Below, piece by piece: positions 61,501 through 64,000 of a stretch of DNA of 64,000 nt. Position 1 is the stretch's first letter. Each line of letters begins with the position of its first letter. Position numbers and translations under genes: made by a program. The DNA is from Taenia hydatigena (Eukaryota > Platyhelminthes > Cestoda > Cyclophyllidea > Taeniidae): NCBI GenBank assembly GCA_036345935.2, contig JADWOT020000009.1, positions 2,809,381-2,873,380 on the forward strand. Direction: 5' to 3'. The notes under the pieces are model-generated. The model searched no databases. It had not been told where the DNA came from and saw nothing but the letters and a program-made list of their open reading frames with translations.

Positions 61501-64000
61501 AACAGCATGACAGCAGACTTAAAAGGTCTGTGCATTCAAATGTTCAACTGTCCCGTTTCTGCTACATTGCTTCTTTGTTTTGATTACCCTCCTCAGCGCT
61601 TACCACAGTTACTTTTTCGCTTTCGGCGTTAAAAGCATATGGTAATTTTACCATTCATTCATTACTAACAAATCCATACTTTCTTAAAACGATGCATACA
61701 TTCCATTTATAAATGCTTGCGTTTCTTTAAATTCGAAGTATGCTTGCTTACTAATCAGTATGCAGCACTCAGGGTTACATCAGTTGCCAAAATCGACGCA
61801 ATCTCGATGAATCGTTGGTTGTGGATCTATACAGCCTCAGTCATCCGAGGACAGAACTTTGCCTCTGCAACTTTATGATGTATTTGCCAATCAGCGAAAA
61901 GCAGAATTATCTTTCTACCCAGTTTGTTCGGCCAACTCTTCTAACAGCGTAGTACTCTAAGTGCCTCTGAAGACATCCTAAGGCATGTGTGGAGGAGTCA
62001 TTCAACCATCAGCATGAGTTGTGTGAATATACTTCCGGGTTGCGGGAGACTGTAAACATGGTCGTCAATAACACACGTAGATGTCACTGCACTAACGTTA
62101 TCCTTTTCCCCTATCTGCTTATCAGTGGTGGTATCTGCCTTGAATAAACAAAATAGCTCCTTTTATTTATCCTACACATAGGAGTGATTTCTGCGAGCGG
62201 GTCTACCGCAGCCAAGGCAAGGCAGAAGCGGTACTCTCCTGCCTCCTCACTAGCCTCCAACGTGCGATCTCGGTTCAACCGGTGCACGACACCGTACAAC
62301 TTCAGGACCTTGTTTCTCGGATCTTCGTCTTTCTCAGTGACTATCTCGCCTCACCGCTGGAGACAGAGAATAGTTTTGCGCCACTGATTAACCGGTTTCT
62401 CAAATTTGTGGAGGTAAGACGGGAAAGCTCTTTGCTGAATCGCAAGGAACTAAAAAGTCCCCAATTAAATATGCGAGCAAAATGAATGTCCTTTTTTGGG
62501 TACAATAAATCAGTTTTCTCCGTGCTCTGAAGTTTTGTTAATGTTCCTCGTCTTTCCTTCCGCTTAAAAATTTGGGGTTGCTAGCACAAATTTCTCCCCA
62601 TCGTTCTTCCACTTTCAAAGCTGTAAAGTCACTATCCTATTGAAACTCGTGATGGTCTATCAGTAAGGTTACGCTGCCGTGAATTTAAATATAATCTTGT
62701 TGGACTCGTAGGGGTCTTGTTTTTCTCTTTGTTCTTTTGCTACTTAATTTCCGAATTGCGATAAATATTCAATGTGTTCTACCTAATTTCTCTGCCATTG
62801 CCTTTAGAACCTCCGTTTCATCTTTTCCTTAGAACCGTGTACTCTCCTCGATCTCATATTATCTTCTCCGATGCTGCTTCATTTTGTATTATTATTAAAA
62901 ACTTACCTACTCTCTTCTCGTGATCAGCAAACATTGCAAATGACTTTCAAATGTAATGAAAGTAGTTGTTTTGCTAAGATGAGAATTTCTCCAATAAGTG
63001 ATTTTGGCTTTCAATGCAACGTCACTTCATTTTGATAAGCAAATGCAAATTTTGTTATCTAAAAAAATGGTAGAGATGCCATTTTTTATGTTTTGGTTTG
63101 TCTATTGACAATGTCTACCGAACTTGACAAAACATTGTGGCTCATTCCCATAGGCAGTCTCCAATGAATGGATTTAGATAAAGATTTTAGCTTTTACTGT
63201 TCATATGTATGATCTGTTCCCTATGAGGCGATGGTAACTTTGCTTCTTTCCTATATTTTTTGCTTGATTGTAAATGTCTGTCAAAACTAACTCTTATTAA
63301 GGGGGTATACATTACTCCTTCTTGTGTAAACTCTGTATATTCGTGTTGAATTAGTTATGATAATCGCAATAATAATTCTGAAATCCCGTATTTCTTATTG
63401 CTATGAGGCCATCATCCTCTTCCAGCTTATGCAAGGATGTTATGGATTGTTTCGACACGTTACTAAGATAGGTCTTACTCCTACTAATACGCTTATTAAG
63501 GTGAATGCTGCTTTTGCATCCCATGAATTCTCAAAACCTTATTGCTACCTATGAATAGTAATAAGCAATCTGAAGTACTACTTTCTTTTGAGATAAGCCT
63601 ATATGCCATTTTTGCTTCACTATTTCTGCCTGCCTAATCCTGTGAGCGGCAAAGGTTTTCTTATTCGAATTTTAAAAAGCAATCAATCAATTATGCAACT
63701 TAGAAAGCATTACGAATGGTTATTAGCTGTCGGACGCAATAATGAAGACTTCGTTCTTCTATCTCGATTTGTTAATTTGGCTGACAGTACTCAGTAAAAT
63801 TACGCTACTATCAATAACCTTATGCTACTTCTGATTACAATTGTCCTTTTCCCGAGCTTCATCCGTACCTAATCCGGTCAACTGTGGAGATTGGTAAGCG
63901 TTGTGGAATAATTCATTGTTAAGGTGGAAATTCGTCTCCTGATCGGCATCGGCTATCATGAATTCGCACCTCCATTTACCGATTTCGACTGGGTCGGTCA
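49587..64000 (+). CDS. VPS8: VPS8, CORVET complex subunit (N-terminal and central part; 3' end beyond window)
   Basis: Exons: 49587-49955, 50099-50153, 51677-52058, 52132-52182, 53395-53584, 54457-54720, 55859-56041 (3' end uncertain), 56593-56703, 56757-56962, 57029-57404, 59307-59454, 60467-60642, 60716-61144, 61215-61363, 62182-62413 and a possible partial 63925-64000. Family matches in order: NFVAVGTNNGFIFLF, RLLSGFASGRIAMWQL, SGSAYELDFRRG, VAMASFTKVIVIALKP, YNSSAFKALAIGGTVSEAL, SVGGKLLVLGKSG, LRALLHFGGTIDLLNML and VAENVGLSDFCERVYRS. VPS8 has an N-terminal beta-propeller, an alpha-solenoid and a C-terminal RING. It tethers early endosomes with Rab5 in CORVET. The RING lies past the right edge. 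The Met at 49587 follows an acidic, Ser-rich disordered N-terminus start (MSSNAKSYTGYSTSS); an open frame continues upstream to 49482. Confidence 0.92.
55162..55518 (-). other. Antisense 118-codon open frame in a VPS8 intron
   Basis: An uninterrupted minus-strand frame with protein-like composition (for example HPHEVGKESWICMQRETNT) lies between VPS8 exons 54720 and 55859. No family recognised. It may be a fragment of a mobile element or a chance frame. Confidence 0.2.
57405..59306 (+). other. VPS8 intron with possible micro-exon
   Basis: The frame stays open past the 57404 donor (VNLAAHNYG), and this extra stretch resembles the animal family better than splicing at 57404. But the alternative donor at 57430 is in phase 1 while the next exon starts in phase 0, so a small exon may be hidden here. 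A 102-codon frame at 57587-57895 is unrecognised. Confidence 0.4.
60921..60974 (+). other. Possible optional 42-nt in-frame intron within a VPS8 exon
   Basis: Inside exon 60716-61144, a GTTGGT donor near 60929 and a TTAGTTGCCAG acceptor near 60970 bound 42 nt with no stop. Family members lack the hydrophobic stretch it encodes (VGLIIIKTCLFSC). Removing it keeps phase, so it may be a spliced or retained tiny intron. Confidence 0.4.
62414..63924 (+). other. VPS8 intron near the right edge
   Basis: AT-rich with no recognised exon. The downstream candidate exon at 63925-64000 is open in one frame to the window end but shows no clear family match, so the true next exon may lie outside. Confidence 0.4.

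Noticed and set aside
1..64000. CRISPR array, operon structure or bacterial origin
   Set aside because: No regularly spaced repeats, no ribosome-binding-site-led long frames; genes are intron-split and animal-type.

Overview
This is a eukaryotic, metazoan nuclear window. Genes are split by GT-AG introns, the DNA is AT-rich, and the proteins are animal families: a tandem-domain receptor tyrosine phosphatase, a Maf-type bZIP factor, a DOMON-cytochrome b561 protein, TXNDC11 and VPS8. Introns are either tiny (32-80 nt) or several kilobases, and an acceptor sits 1 nt before one start codon. Together with many decayed TRIM-like repeats, this suggests a parasitic flatworm, most likely a tapeworm. 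That placement is inference; no marker gene is present.

Layout. (1) About 4.5-20.1 kb, + strand: the 3' part of a receptor-type protein tyrosine phosphatase (RPTP), covering most of D1, much of D2 and a long basic/Ser-rich C-tail. D1 has lost the WPD-loop Asp and carries an IA-2-like Asp in its P-loop. D2 has lost the catalytic Cys. (2) 20.1-28.4 kb: no convincing gene; repeats, two weak candidate exons and one interrupted minus-strand frame. (3) 28.39-30.83 kb, +: a two-exon Maf-like bZIP gene. (4) 32.7-42.4 kb, +: a complete seven-exon DOMON-cytochrome b561 (FRRS1-like) gene of 466 aa. (5) 46.5-42.75 kb, minus: a complete ten-exon TXNDC11-like gene (about 849 aa), tail to tail with gene 4. 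(6) 49.6 kb to the right edge, +: VPS8, with fifteen supported exons and one possible partial exon, divergent from TXNDC11 and running off the window before its C-terminal RING.

Most short open frames are shadows or intronic chance frames. The gene models were built by eye from splice phase and family resemblance, so exact boundaries need transcript support. The neighbours share no obvious pathway beyond membrane and secretory-system themes (receptor phosphatase, heme redox membrane protein, ER thioredoxin-like protein, endosomal tether subunit). Their adjacency should not be read as an operon-like unit.
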